The translations under genes were made by a program, and so were the position numbers. Source: Brasilonema sp. CT11 (GTDB lineage Bacteria; Cyanobacteriota; Cyanobacteriia; Cyanobacteriales; Nostocaceae). From it: a DNA stretch of 39,770 nucleotides. The notes below the pieces were generated by a model. The model did no database searches, was not told the origin of the DNA, and saw only the letters and a list, made by a program, of their open reading frames with translations. The stretch covers positions 1 through 39,770 of the forward strand of contig NZ_JABXYX010000071.1 of assembly GCF_017982655.1 (NCBI RefSeq). Reading direction: 5' to 3'. This document shows, one piece after another, positions 23,773 to 31,880 of the stretch (its first letter is position 1; the number at the start of each line of letters is the position of its first letter).

Positions 23773-26115
23773 ATGAATAATGGTAGAAATAGTCGTTTGC
23801 CTGAGTTAGAGAAACTTACAACTCAAGCAGGCACAGAAACCGAAAAGAGTTCTGCTCCTCCCTTGATACATCTGCTATCAAGGCTCTTTTTCCTAACAAA
23901 AACTATTCTCAGCTTTGTCGCAGGGATGCTAAGTGGATTGATCCAACTGGCATCCAAATTTTTTAGGAGCATAAAAATAAAAAGGGGCACGACAATTGCT
24001 GCACTGGTGATGGCTGCAATCCTAGCCGGACATACTGTATCGGCACAGGTAACTGCACCGCCTCCGCTGAGTCAGGTAAAAGTTCCGGAACCAGATAATC
24101 TGGGGGATTTTATCAAGGACAAGGTAGCAGCGATCGCCCTAGGAAAATCTCTTTTTTGGGATATGCAGCTTGGCAGCGATGGCATCCAGTCCTGTGCTAG
24201 TTGTCACTTTCATGCTGGGGCAGACAGCCGATCCAAAAACCAGATCAACCCAGGTCGGATTAACCCAGATCAAATAGATATAACTTTCAATACTGGAGGC
24301 AGTCCAAACTACCAGTTAACGTCAGGAGATTACCCATTCCATAAGCTATCAGATCCAAATAACATCTCATCTACCGTTGTGTCCGACAGTAATGACATCA
24401 CTGGCTCTCAAGGGGTTTTTCGGTCAGAATTCGTTGACATCGTTCCTGACAGTGACAAGGACAAGGTGACTCCTAAAAAGGATGATGTCTTCAATGTCAA
24501 TGGCACGAACGTACGTCGGGTAACGCCGCGCAATACACCGTCGGTGATTAATGCCGTCTTCAACTTTCGCAACTTCTGGGATGGACTGGCTCAGAACACC
24601 TTTAACGGGGTGAATCCTTTGGGGTTGAGAGACTCGAATGCTTTTGTTTTGAAAGCAACCAGTCCGAGGCAGCTCGAAGATGTACGAGTCAGTCTCAATA
24701 ATTCGTCTCTAGCTTCACAGGCAGTGGGACCACCGCTTAATGCCTTCGAGACGGCATTTGAAAACACCACTGTCATCGCGCCGTTTCGGGTTGCGCAGTC
24801 CGAAACAAACGAGGACACAGTTACGGTGACTGACGCACAAGGTCGGACTGTTGAGAATAACCCTAATTCGCAAGCGTCCCAAAACAGCCAAAGCACTACC
24901 AACACCGCTGATTCCTCAAGGCAACAACCTTCGACATCAAGTCCGACGCCTTTGAAAAGGTTTGGTAGAAAACTCGGTAAGAAGCTACTTGCCCTAGATC
25001 CCCTTGCAAAGCAGATTGTGGCTTATGACGACAGCGTTTTAGGTTCTTTAAGCAAATCGTCGCGTAATTCGCCCAAACCAGGTCTGAGAAAGTCCTACGA
25101 GGCGTTGATCCGGGACGCCTTCAAACCGGAGTGGTGGCAATCAAATGTGGTCATGCGAGTTGATCCAAAAACTGGCGATCGCACTTTTATCCGTAAGCCG
25201 AAGAACCGCTTGAGCACTATCGAATATACGCAGATGGAATATAACTTCTCGCTGTTCTTTGGGCTGGCAGTTCAGGCGTACGAATCAACTTTAGTGTCTG
25301 CTGATACACCGTTTGACCAGTTCTTAGCCGGGAACACTAGCGCCCTGACTTCCCAGCAACAGCAGGGGTGGACTGTTTTCCAGAACAAGGCTCTGTGCAT
25401 TGGCTGCCACGCTGGATCGGAATTGACCGCCGCTTCAGTAAGTAATGTAGCTCAAAGGAAACGAATCGGACGTGCGCCGATACCTGGTAACCCCGCTGAA
25501 GACACTGGCTTCTTCAGGATTGGTGTCAGACCTAACAACGAAGACCCCGGTTTGGGTGGTCTTGATAGGAGTGATAAAGACGACTCAGGAAATCCCCTAG
25601 GCAATCCGCTCTCCGAGGCACGGCTAGCTCAGCAGGGTAAATTTAAGCAGCTCCTCGGCGAAGATCCCCCTACGCTTAATCCACCGCTAAGTCCTAGTGA
25701 AACGGTGATTGCAGACGGAGCCTTTAAAGCACCCGGACTCCGCAATGTGGAACTCACTGCTCCCTACTTCCACAATGGAGGTCAAGCGACCCTGGAACAA
25801 GTGGTTGATTTTTACAGCCGGGGCGGGGATTTTGGCGGTCTGCCTGTGCTGAACCTGAAACCAGAAGAAAAACAGCAACTGGTTGCCTTTTTGAAAGGGC
25901 TGACCGATGAGCGAGTCCGCAAGCAAAAAGCGCCCTTCGACCACCCGCAACTGTTTGTCCCTAACGGACATCCAGGAAACCAATACTCTGTGACCATCGA
26001 CCCCAAGGTCAAAACCAATGACGGTACCACGCAAGCTACGGATTCTCTTTTGGAAATCCCAGCTGTCGGTCGTAACGGTGGCAATCCTTTGCCGAACTTC
26101 TTGGCAACCTTTTGA
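23773..26115 (+). CDS. Di-haem cytochrome c peroxidase/MauG-like exported protein
   Basis: 780 residues. Two c-type haem motifs: C141-A-S-C144-H (after GIQS) and C542-I-G-C545-H (CIGCHAG). Conserved peroxidase context includes LGKSLFWDMQLGSDG, TPSVINAVFNFRNFWDG, and near the end APYFHNGGQATLEQVVDFYSRGG. Bacterial CCPs are about 330 residues; this one has an extra N-terminus with two hydrophobic segments (about 37-60 and 74-92, probable late signal ending VSAQ) and a Q/S/T-rich linker near 355-395. It likely acts in the periplasm or at the membrane. Substrate (peroxide or protein) is unknown. Divergent from sod; strong terminator follows. Confidence 0.85.
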   Translation: MNNGRNSRLPELEKLTTQAGTETEKSSAPPLIHLLSRLFFLTKTILSFVAGMLSGLIQLASKFFRSIKIKRGTTIAALVMAAILAGHTVSAQVTAPPPLSQVKVPEPDNLGDFIKDKVAAIALGKSLFWDMQLGSDGIQSCASCHFHAGADSRSKNQINPGRINPDQIDITFNTGGSPNYQLTSGDYPFHKLSDPNNISSTVVSDSNDITGSQGVFRSEFVDIVPDSDKDKVTPKKDDVFNVNGTNVRRVTPRNTPSVINAVFNFRNFWDGLAQNTFNGVNPLGLRDSNAFVLKATSPRQLEDVRVSLNNSSLASQAVGPPLNAFETAFENTTVIAPFRVAQSETNEDTVTVTDAQGRTVENNPNSQASQNSQSTTNTADSSRQQPSTSSPTPLKRFGRKLGKKLLALDPLAKQIVAYDDSVLGSLSKSSRNSPKPGLRKSYEALIRDAFKPEWWQSNVVMRVDPKTGDRTFIRKPKNRLSTIEYTQMEYNFSLFFGLAVQAYESTLVSADTPFDQFLAGNTSALTSQQQQGWTVFQNKALCIGCHAGSELTAASVSNVAQRKRIGRAPIPGNPAEDTGFFRIGVRPNNEDPGLGGLDRSDKDDSGNPLGNPLSEARLAQQGKFKQLLGEDPPTLNPPLSPSETVIADGAFKAPGLRNVELTAPYFHNGGQATLEQVVDFYSRGGDFGGLPVLNLKPEEKQQLVAFLKGLTDERVRKQKAPFDHPQLFVPNGHPGNQYSVTIDPKVKTNDGTTQATDSLLEIPAVGRNGGNPLPNFLATF

Positions 26116-26138
26116 GAAAGTCACGTAGTTCCTAATTG

Positions 26139-26168
26139 AAAAAAGCCTGCAACACCAGGCTTTTTTTT
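26139..26168 (+). terminator. Rho-independent terminator of the di-haem protein gene
   Basis: AAAAAAGCCTG (26139-26149) pairs with CAGGC plus Ts (26156-26166), followed by further Ts (run of eight). It lies 24 bases after the stop codon. Confidence 0.88.
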
Positions 26169-26359
26169 ATCGGGCAATAATTGTTTAGAATATCAACGCT
26201 CTAGGACAACGTTTGAGATTTGTTCATCACAAATCTTATCACTCGGGTTATGTTCTGTAAGCTGTACACTAAATCCCCCAATACCCCAGTTTGCCACGCT
26301 ACACTTCGTTCCGCTCGCAGCGGACATATTAGTTTCTAACTCAATGTTGACATCAATTC

Positions 26360-26400
26360 AGTGAACAGTTAACTGTTTACTGTTTACTGTTTACTGACAA
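26360..26400. repeat. Heptamer array with palindrome
   Basis: CTGTTTA three times plus CTGACAA (26373-26400). The preceding CAGTGAACAGTT is nearly the reverse complement of AACTGTTTACTG, so the array folds on itself. It lies just after the stop of the minus-strand fusion gene. Confidence 0.65.
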
Positions 26401-26410
26401 CTAATTACTA

Positions 26411-28075
26411 TCACAACACATTGCTGAGGTATCGATGAACAAACTGAACGCAGATTGAACCCTCACCAACACCAGAAGCAACTCGCTTGACTGAACCATG
26501 ACGCACGTCACCCACAGCAAAAACACCAGGAATGTTGGTTTCTAGCAAATAGGGATCGCGTTCTAGCGTCCATCCTTTGATGCGTTGCCCATCTTTTTGC
26601 AAATCTGGACCTGTGATGATGTAGCCGTGTTGGTCTCGTTCAATCACACCATCTAGCCATTCCGTACGGGGAACTGCGCCAATAAAAATAAACAGTGATG
26701 TTGCAGGAACGGTTTGCGTTTCACCTGTTAAAGAATTGTGAATAGTAATGGATTCTAAACTTGTTTCTCCTTTTGCTTCTCTGACACTACTATGTGTCTT
26801 GACTGTAATATTAGGTGTTTGTGCAATTTGGTCAATTAGATACTGGGACATACTCTTAGTTAAGGAGTCGCCACGTATTAACATCGTCACATGCTTGGCG
26901 TAGCGAGAAAAGTACATTGCTGCTTGTCCGGCTGAGTTTGCGCCACCCACAATGTAAACGTCTTCATCTTGGCAACTCATTGCTTCGGCTTGTGCAGCAC
27001 CATAATACACCCCTGCACCTGTCAAACGATCAAGTCCAGGGATATCCAGCCGCCGCCACGACACACCTAGCGCTAACATCAGGGCGTGGCAACTGATTTC
27101 ACTAGCGTCTTCCAGTTGCACAAATCGATACTGATTTTCTACGCGGATACCCTTAACTTCTTGTGGTGTGAGAATTTCGACGCCAAACCGTCTTGCTTGT
27201 GTGACACCACGCCGTGCCAAATCACCTCCACTCAAGCCTGTAGGAAAGCCAAGGTAATTTTCAATACGTGAGCTTGTTCCCGCTTGTCCTCCTGGGGCTT
27301 CACGTTCAATCATCACTGTGCGTAGTCCTTCTGATGCGCCATACACCGCAGCAGCTAAACCAGCAGGACCGCCACCAACAATAATCAAGTCATAAAACGG
27401 TTTTTCTGCTTGGGTTCGTAGCCCAATTTTCTCCGCAACTTGCAGGTTGGTTGGCTGCATGACATGGGAACCATCCCCAAAAAGGACGATAGGTAAGTGT
27501 AATTTATCACATTCAGCGTATTCTGCTAGTTTTTGTGCTTCTTCGGATAATTCGATATCCAACCACTGATAAGGCACTTGATTTCGTGCGAGGAAATCTT
27601 TAACTTGATGAGAATAGGGAGACCAACGGTTACCGATGACGCGAATCCCTTCAAACGGTGGGTGGAAGCCTGCTTGCCAGTCATCAAGTAAATCGTCCAG
27701 CACTGGATACAAGCGTTCTTCTGGTGGATCCCACGGCTTCATTAAGTAGTAATCTATTTTTGTGTTGTTGATGGCACGGATTGCGGCATCAGTATCTGCG
27801 TAGGCGGTGAGTAAGGCACGTTTTGCATCGGGGAACATTGACATGGCTTGTTCCAAAAACTCCACGCCGGACATCTGGGGCATCCGTTGATCGACAAGGA
27901 ACAACGACACTGGCTGATTGCGAAGTTTGAGTTTTTCCAAAGCTTCCAAGGCACTGGCACCAGAGTCAGCGCGGATAATTCGGAAGCGATCGCCATATTC
28001 CTGCCGTAGGTCCCGCGCCACAGCTTGCAAAACTTCTGGATCATCGTCTACCGTTATGATGACAGGTTTAGCCAT
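26411..28075 (-). CDS. Response regulator receiver / thioredoxin-fold / thioredoxin-reductase-like flavoprotein fusion
   Basis: 554 residues in three parts. Receiver domain 1-125: acidic pair D10-D12, phospho-acceptor D62 (LVDQRMPQMSG), K113 (MKPW). Glutaredoxin-like part 142-215: IRVIGNRWSPYSHQVKDFL, with S-P-Y-S (152-155) where a CPYC is expected. FAD/NAD(P)H oxidoreductase part 226-554: GGGPAGL (234-240), EREAPGGQAG, VYIVGGANSAG, and VFAVGDVRHG. The CxxC of thioredoxin reductases is replaced by YGAA (358-361). It looks like a phosphorylation-controlled flavoprotein without its own disulfide. Strong GGAGGT precedes the ATG. Confidence 0.9.
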   Translation of the reverse strand: MAKPVIITVDDDPEVLQAVARDLRQEYGDRFRIIRADSGASALEALEKLKLRNQPVSLFLVDQRMPQMSGVEFLEQAMSMFPDAKRALLTAYADTDAAIRAINNTKIDYYLMKPWDPPEERLYPVLDDLLDDWQAGFHPPFEGIRVIGNRWSPYSHQVKDFLARNQVPYQWLDIELSEEAQKLAEYAECDKLHLPIVLFGDGSHVMQPTNLQVAEKIGLRTQAEKPFYDLIIVGGGPAGLAAAVYGASEGLRTVMIEREAPGGQAGTSSRIENYLGFPTGLSGGDLARRGVTQARRFGVEILTPQEVKGIRVENQYRFVQLEDASEISCHALMLALGVSWRRLDIPGLDRLTGAGVYYGAAQAEAMSCQDEDVYIVGGANSAGQAAMYFSRYAKHVTMLIRGDSLTKSMSQYLIDQIAQTPNITVKTHSSVREAKGETSLESITIHNSLTGETQTVPATSLFIFIGAVPRTEWLDGVIERDQHGYIITGPDLQKDGQRIKGWTLERDPYLLETNIPGVFAVGDVRHGSVKRVASGVGEGSICVQFVHRYLSNVL

Positions 28076-28120
28076 AGCGCTTTGGTGACCTCCATTTTTA
28101 GATAGTTGCTTTTTTATATA

Positions 28121-28516
28121 TCACACAAGATACTCGTATAAACCAATTAAGGTTCCATCTGGATCTCGAAGATAAGCTGTTTTCATTCCGTAGTAGGGAT
28201 TATTCATCGGCGTTACACTAAATTGCACCCCTTTGTGTCTGAGTCGTTGATATTCCTCCTCTAAATCATGCACAGTAAAAATTAATACTACAGTATCTTG
28301 ACATTCTGCATGGGTAGGCTTTTCTGCATTGTGAATCATTTGTGCCATTTCTTGCCGCTTTGATACGGCAAGTCTCATATCTCCGGCTTTAAACTCAGCA
28401 TATCCGGCTTCTTCATCTTTTACAGCAATATCAAATTCGATCACATCTTTGTAAAACAAGAAACAAGCCTTCCAATCTTTTACAAGCAATCTTGTGTATG
28501 ATTTGCTAACTTTCAT
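28121..28516 (-). CDS. VOC-superfamily (glyoxalase/bleomycin-resistance-like) protein
   Basis: 131 residues with two beta-alpha-beta-beta-beta units: SYTRLLVKDWKACFLFYKD opens the first, VLIFTVHDLEEEYQRLRHKG the second, and MKTAYLRDPDGTLIGLYEYL closes it with the usual metal-site Glu. Members are dioxygenases, lyases or binding proteins; no substrate can be assigned. AGAGGT nine bases before the ATG supports the start. It is upstream of the flavoprotein fusion on the same strand, 45 bases apart, so co-transcription is possible. Confidence 0.85.
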   Translation of the reverse strand: MKVSKSYTRLLVKDWKACFLFYKDVIEFDIAVKDEEAGYAEFKAGDMRLAVSKRQEMAQMIHNAEKPTHAECQDTVVLIFTVHDLEEEYQRLRHKGVQFSVTPMNNPYYGMKTAYLRDPDGTLIGLYEYLV

Positions 28517-28624
28517 AAACTTTGTACCTCTTTTCTTTGCCGCCTTTGTATTTTTGCGGTTCTATTCCTTTATTAATTATTGATGACAACTGCAATATGA
28601 TGGTTATCAATAGAAAATCTCCTT

Positions 28625-28662
28625 GCGATAGCCCTTTGGGCGGCTCCCAGAGGGAACATCGC
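28625..28662. repeat. Nostoc-type palindromic repeat
   Basis: GCGAT (28625) and ATCGC (28658) enclose CCCTTTGGG and CCCAGAGGG, which pair with one G-U. The stretch 28517-28754 around it has no supported gene. Confidence 0.55.
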
Positions 28663-28754
28663 CGAAGAACTCAGGGTAAGCGCATCTCAAATGGGATTGA
28701 CAAAACATACATTTAACAGGGAACAGGGTTGAAAATCTCGTGATGCCCGTATTA

Positions 28755-29368
28755 TCACATCTTGCACTTCAATAAATTTGTTTTTTATACTCAGTATAAA
28801 CTCTAAAGCCCTTATTATTACGAAAAAAGACAATAAAAACCGTGTCACTTTCTTGCGCTGCTTTTAACTAAATTCGGGCTTATACGGTTAGTGGGACTTT
28901 GAAACTTTTTGAGCCCAAACATAGCCAGACTTGGCTTTGTGAGCGGCAAATACGTCGATATGTGTAATTAGCCAGCGTACAAAACGAAACTCTACTGCGG
29001 TACGGAAAGCCTCCAAAACCTCAGCAAAAGAATGTAAAGCTTTAGTTGCCCACTGTCGTTGAAATCCTCCGGTTAACTGATGCCAAAGAATAAAGGTGTA
29101 GACGGTAAACACCAAAATCCAATGCCGTTTGAGACTTTTAGCACAAGGCACCTGATACTCACGCAACCCTTGGCGTTGTACTTGTCGCGAAAACAGCTCA
29201 TCAAAGCGACGACACCAATTCTCAAAGTCTTTGGGCATTGCAGCCGCAACTTGATGTTTCATTTTACGCTGCACAATCGCGAGACTGACGTAAACATGAG
29301 TCTAGGACAACATTCTACCCCAATTTGACAGTGGTTTTTTACAAAGTCTTATTAAGTGCAAGATGTGA
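28755..29368. mobile_element. Internally deleted insertion sequence with 15-bp perfect terminal repeats
   Basis: TCACATCTTGCACTT at 28755-28769 is the exact reverse complement of 29354-29368. The 614-base interval carries only the C-terminal part of a transposase on the minus strand, too short for an autonomous element. No target duplication is obvious. Confidence 0.65.
28888..29274 (-). pseudogene. DDE transposase C-terminal fragment
   Basis: About 128 residues. REYQVPCAKSLKRHWILVF matches the conserved tail of IS701/IS4-like transposases (YQVRSxxAIERHWxLV), followed by YTFILWHQLTGGF. Just upstream in frame are YVSLAIVQRKMKHQ residues with no start, ended by a stop. The N-terminal two thirds, with the catalytic Asp residues, is missing. 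Terminal repeats at 28755 and 29368 enclose it. Confidence 0.6.
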
Positions 29369-29662
29369 GCCTCCAACTAGCGGCGTACCGCAAGTGAAAT
29401 ATGAAAGAAACACAAAAATTGGGAATTTGGAAAGCAATGAATTTTACACTTTATAAGTGCCCTGACAGTTAAGACCGTTTATACAATGGTGCAAATCGCG
29501 CCCGTATCTGAGCCTGGTTCTGGGTGATTTGGTGAAAATATTGGTGAGGTGACTGAGGTGACTCCTGTCACTATCCCGGTTAGGAGATTAGATTGATACA
29601 CCGCACCTAGGTCAGGGTACACCCTTTGCATAAAAATCAGCAAGCACAGACGCTCACGTAAC
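29369..29662 (+). other. Non-coding leader of the IS110 element (candidate bridge-RNA region)
   Basis: About 294 bases without a gene before the IS110 transposase. IS110-family elements carry a structured bridge RNA in a non-coding end. GGTGAGGTGACTGAGGTGAC (29549-29568) is a short internal direct repeat and TATACAATGG near 29480 resembles a -10 region. The exact IS boundary was not found. Confidence 0.35.
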
Positions 29663-31067
29663 ATGAGTCAACAGAAGCGATTGCCTACCGCAGAGCTACG
29701 CTTAACGCCAAAAGCACAGGACTCCAGTTTAGCGACCATCAACGCGAATGCCGCAGGCATTGACATTGGTGCAGATCGTCATTGGGTAAGTGTACCTGCA
29801 GGACGCGACAGTGAATGTGTACGCAGCTTTGGTTGTTTTACTGCCCAATTGTACGCAATGGCAGACTGGTTAAAGCATTGTGGCGTTGAAACTGTGGCAA
29901 TGGAATCCACAGGAGTGTATTGGATACCAGTATTCCAAATCCTAGAAAGCCGAGGGTTTGAAGTAAAACTGGTGAATGCTCATTACGTTAAAACTGTCCC
30001 TGGTCGCAAAACTGACGTGCTAGATTGTCAGTGGTTACAACAGTTGCATACCTATGGCTTATTGGCGGGGTCGTTTCGACCGGAAGATCAAATCTGCGTG
30101 CTACGTAGTTACATTCGTCAACGAGATAACTTAATTAAAGGTACCTGTGTCCACGTCTTGCGAATGCAAAAAGCTCTGACACAAATGAACTTACAACTAC
30201 ACCGAGTGATTAGCGATATTACAGGTAGCACAGGTATGGCAATTATCCATGCTATTGTTGCTGGTGAACGTGACCCACAGAAGCTGGCTGCCCTTAAGGA
30301 TGGGCGTATTAAGGCAAGCTGTGGGGACATTGCTGCCGCTCTGACTGGGGACTATCGTCCAGAACTGGTGTTCATCTTACAACAGGAATTACAACTCTAC
30401 GAATTTTATCAAACGCAAATCGCTGCAATTGATGTACATATTGAGCAATGCTTGGCTAAGTTTTCCGACAAAGTTGATGTTGCAACAAAGCCACTTTCCA
30501 AACCTAAACGTCGGGGCAAAAAGCAACCAGGGAACCCTCCCCAATTTGACTTGCGGACTCATTTGTATCGCATTAATGGTGTAGACTTCACTCAAATTGA
30601 TGGCTTTGGTGCTTTGACTGTGTTGATTCTGTTGTCTGAGGTTGGCGTAAGATCCGTCCCGTTTTCCCACAGTCAAGCATTTTACTTCTTGGTTGGGTTT
30701 ATGTCCTGCTAATCGCATTACTGGCGGTAAGGTCAAAAGTTCCAAAACTCGCCCTGTTGAGAATCGCGCTGCCAATGCTTTTCGTATGGCAGCGCAAACC
30801 CTCTGCCGCAGTCACTCCGCTTTAGGAGCATTTTATCGTCGTATGCAGGCGCGTATGGGAGCGCCCAAGGCTATTACTGCTGCTGCACACAAACTGGCAC
30901 GAATTTTCTACCACCTCTGGACATCAGGGACTGCCTACACTGACGCTGGTATTGATGCTTATGAAAAACAATATCGAGAACGAGCAGTGAAAAATCTCCA
31001 GAAAAAAGCCCAAGCTTTAGGCTTTAATCTTGTTGCTCAATCTGATACCACGGAATGTGTTTCTTAG
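29663..31067 (+). pseudogene. IS110-family transposase, broken by a single-base frameshift
   Basis: First part (29663-30712): GIDIGADRHWVSVPA (RuvC-like DEDD domain), VETVAMESTGVYWIPVFQ and TDVLDCQWLQ. Second part in the next frame reads FPTVKHFTSWLGLCPANRIT and on through the Tnp_20 domain (AAHKLARIFYHLW) to the stop at 31067. The frames join if one A is removed from GGCGTAAGATCC at 30649-30650, restoring EVGVDPSRFPTVKH. Both halves are otherwise well preserved, so the mutation is recent or a sequencing error. Total about 468 codons. Confidence 0.88.
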
Positions 31068-31123
31068 GAGTATTTTCTCATTAGTTCATGTCCTAATCTA
31101 CCTAGCAACGGCTATAAAAATGG

Positions 31124-31156
31124 CTTAATGCTTAGCTTTTAGATCTCAGCATTAAG
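31124..31156. repeat. Small inverted repeat at the IS110/OYE junction
   Basis: CTTAATGCT (31124-31132) pairs exactly with AGCATTAAG (31148-31156). It lies between the IS110 remnant and the truncated oxidoreductase. Confidence 0.4.
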
Positions 31157-31745
31157 TATTATCTGGTTTACAGTGGTAACCGAGACAAGCATTTTCTGAG
31201 TGAATTGGTTTACGAAGTAGCGGATGCTGGTGCCACATGCATAGCGATTGCAGATAGTCAGAGTACTCTGAATCCAACTGCTCGACAATTTCAGGAATTT
31301 CATGCGTTTCTAGAGCACGAGGTGTTTCCATTGCGACTTTTCCTATAGGAGTGTGCAGTTTCCCCGAAGCAGCAACAGCAGAAGGTGCAACGGGTAATTG
31401 TCCACCCAATAAAGAAGGGTGAGAAACCCTGCCAGAGTGCCACAGTTGTAAGAAAATTTTTCCCCCTTTCTCATATACGGCATCCTTCACTTGCCGCCAT
31501 CCATCTACTTGTTCTGGTGAGTATATACCAGGACAGTTAATGTAGCCTAAACTCAGGGGTGAAACCATTGTGCATTCAGTAACGATGAGTCCTGCTGTTG
31601 CCCGTTGTGCGTAATAAGTCGCCATCAATGAGTTGGGGATGTTGTCTATAGCTCGCAAACGGGTCATTGGTGCCATCACCATGCGGTTTGGTAAGGTATA
31701 GTGACCAAGTTGAACGGGAGTGAAAAGATTGATATTGGAAGTCAC
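31152..31745 (-). pseudogene. Old Yellow Enzyme-type NADH:flavin oxidoreductase, C-terminal half missing
   Basis: Residues 1-154 fit the family: FTPVQLGHYTLPNRMVMAPMTR (FMN site), ATAGLIVTECTMVSP, KIFLQLWHSGRVSHP and EIPEIVEQ. Full proteins have about 360 residues with the catalytic His/Asn block GFDGVEIHGANGY after this point. Here the homology stops at base 31284, and the last 43 codons read into unrelated sequence. It is unlikely to be functional. The rearrangement is probably linked to the neighbouring IS110 remnant. Confidence 0.85.
31160..31282 (+). pseudogene. Fragment resembling an isopropylmalate/homocitrate-synthase-type enzyme
   Basis: The plus-strand frame reads GNRDKHFLSELVYEVADAGA, then TCIAIADSQSTLNPTA. 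This resembles the (R)SDxxFL...DAGAT.I.IADT...P block of HMGL-like (LeuA-type) enzymes. About 40 residues survive. It ends exactly where the reverse-strand Old Yellow Enzyme homology begins. Confidence 0.4.
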
Positions 31746-31840
31746 AGGAATTATCTCTATTATTCTTGTTGATCTTCTTTTAGCCTCGTTCCCAGTCTCT
31801 AGCTGGAAGAGTTTTTGCGTAAGTCCTAATTCATTAACAC

Positions 31841-31870
31841 AAAAAAAATAGGTGGGGTATGCCCCACCTA
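31841..31870 (-). terminator. Rho-independent terminator of the RND efflux operon
   Basis: On the minus strand a perfect 9-bp stem (TAGGTGGGG / CCCCACCTA, loop of four) is followed by eight Ts. It begins 11 bases after the permease stop. Confidence 0.92.
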
Positions 31871-31880
31871 CTTAGTCAAT

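Noticed and set aside
25687-26124. 145-codon minus-strand frame opposite the di-haem protein gene
   Set aside because: Antisense to a well-supported haem peroxidase domain; no motif of its own.
29549-29568. GGTGAGGTGACTGAGGTGAC considered as a regulator-binding direct repeat
   Set aside because: It lies in the IS110 leader, where it is more simply explained as part of the element's non-coding end; no gene to regulate other than the transposase.
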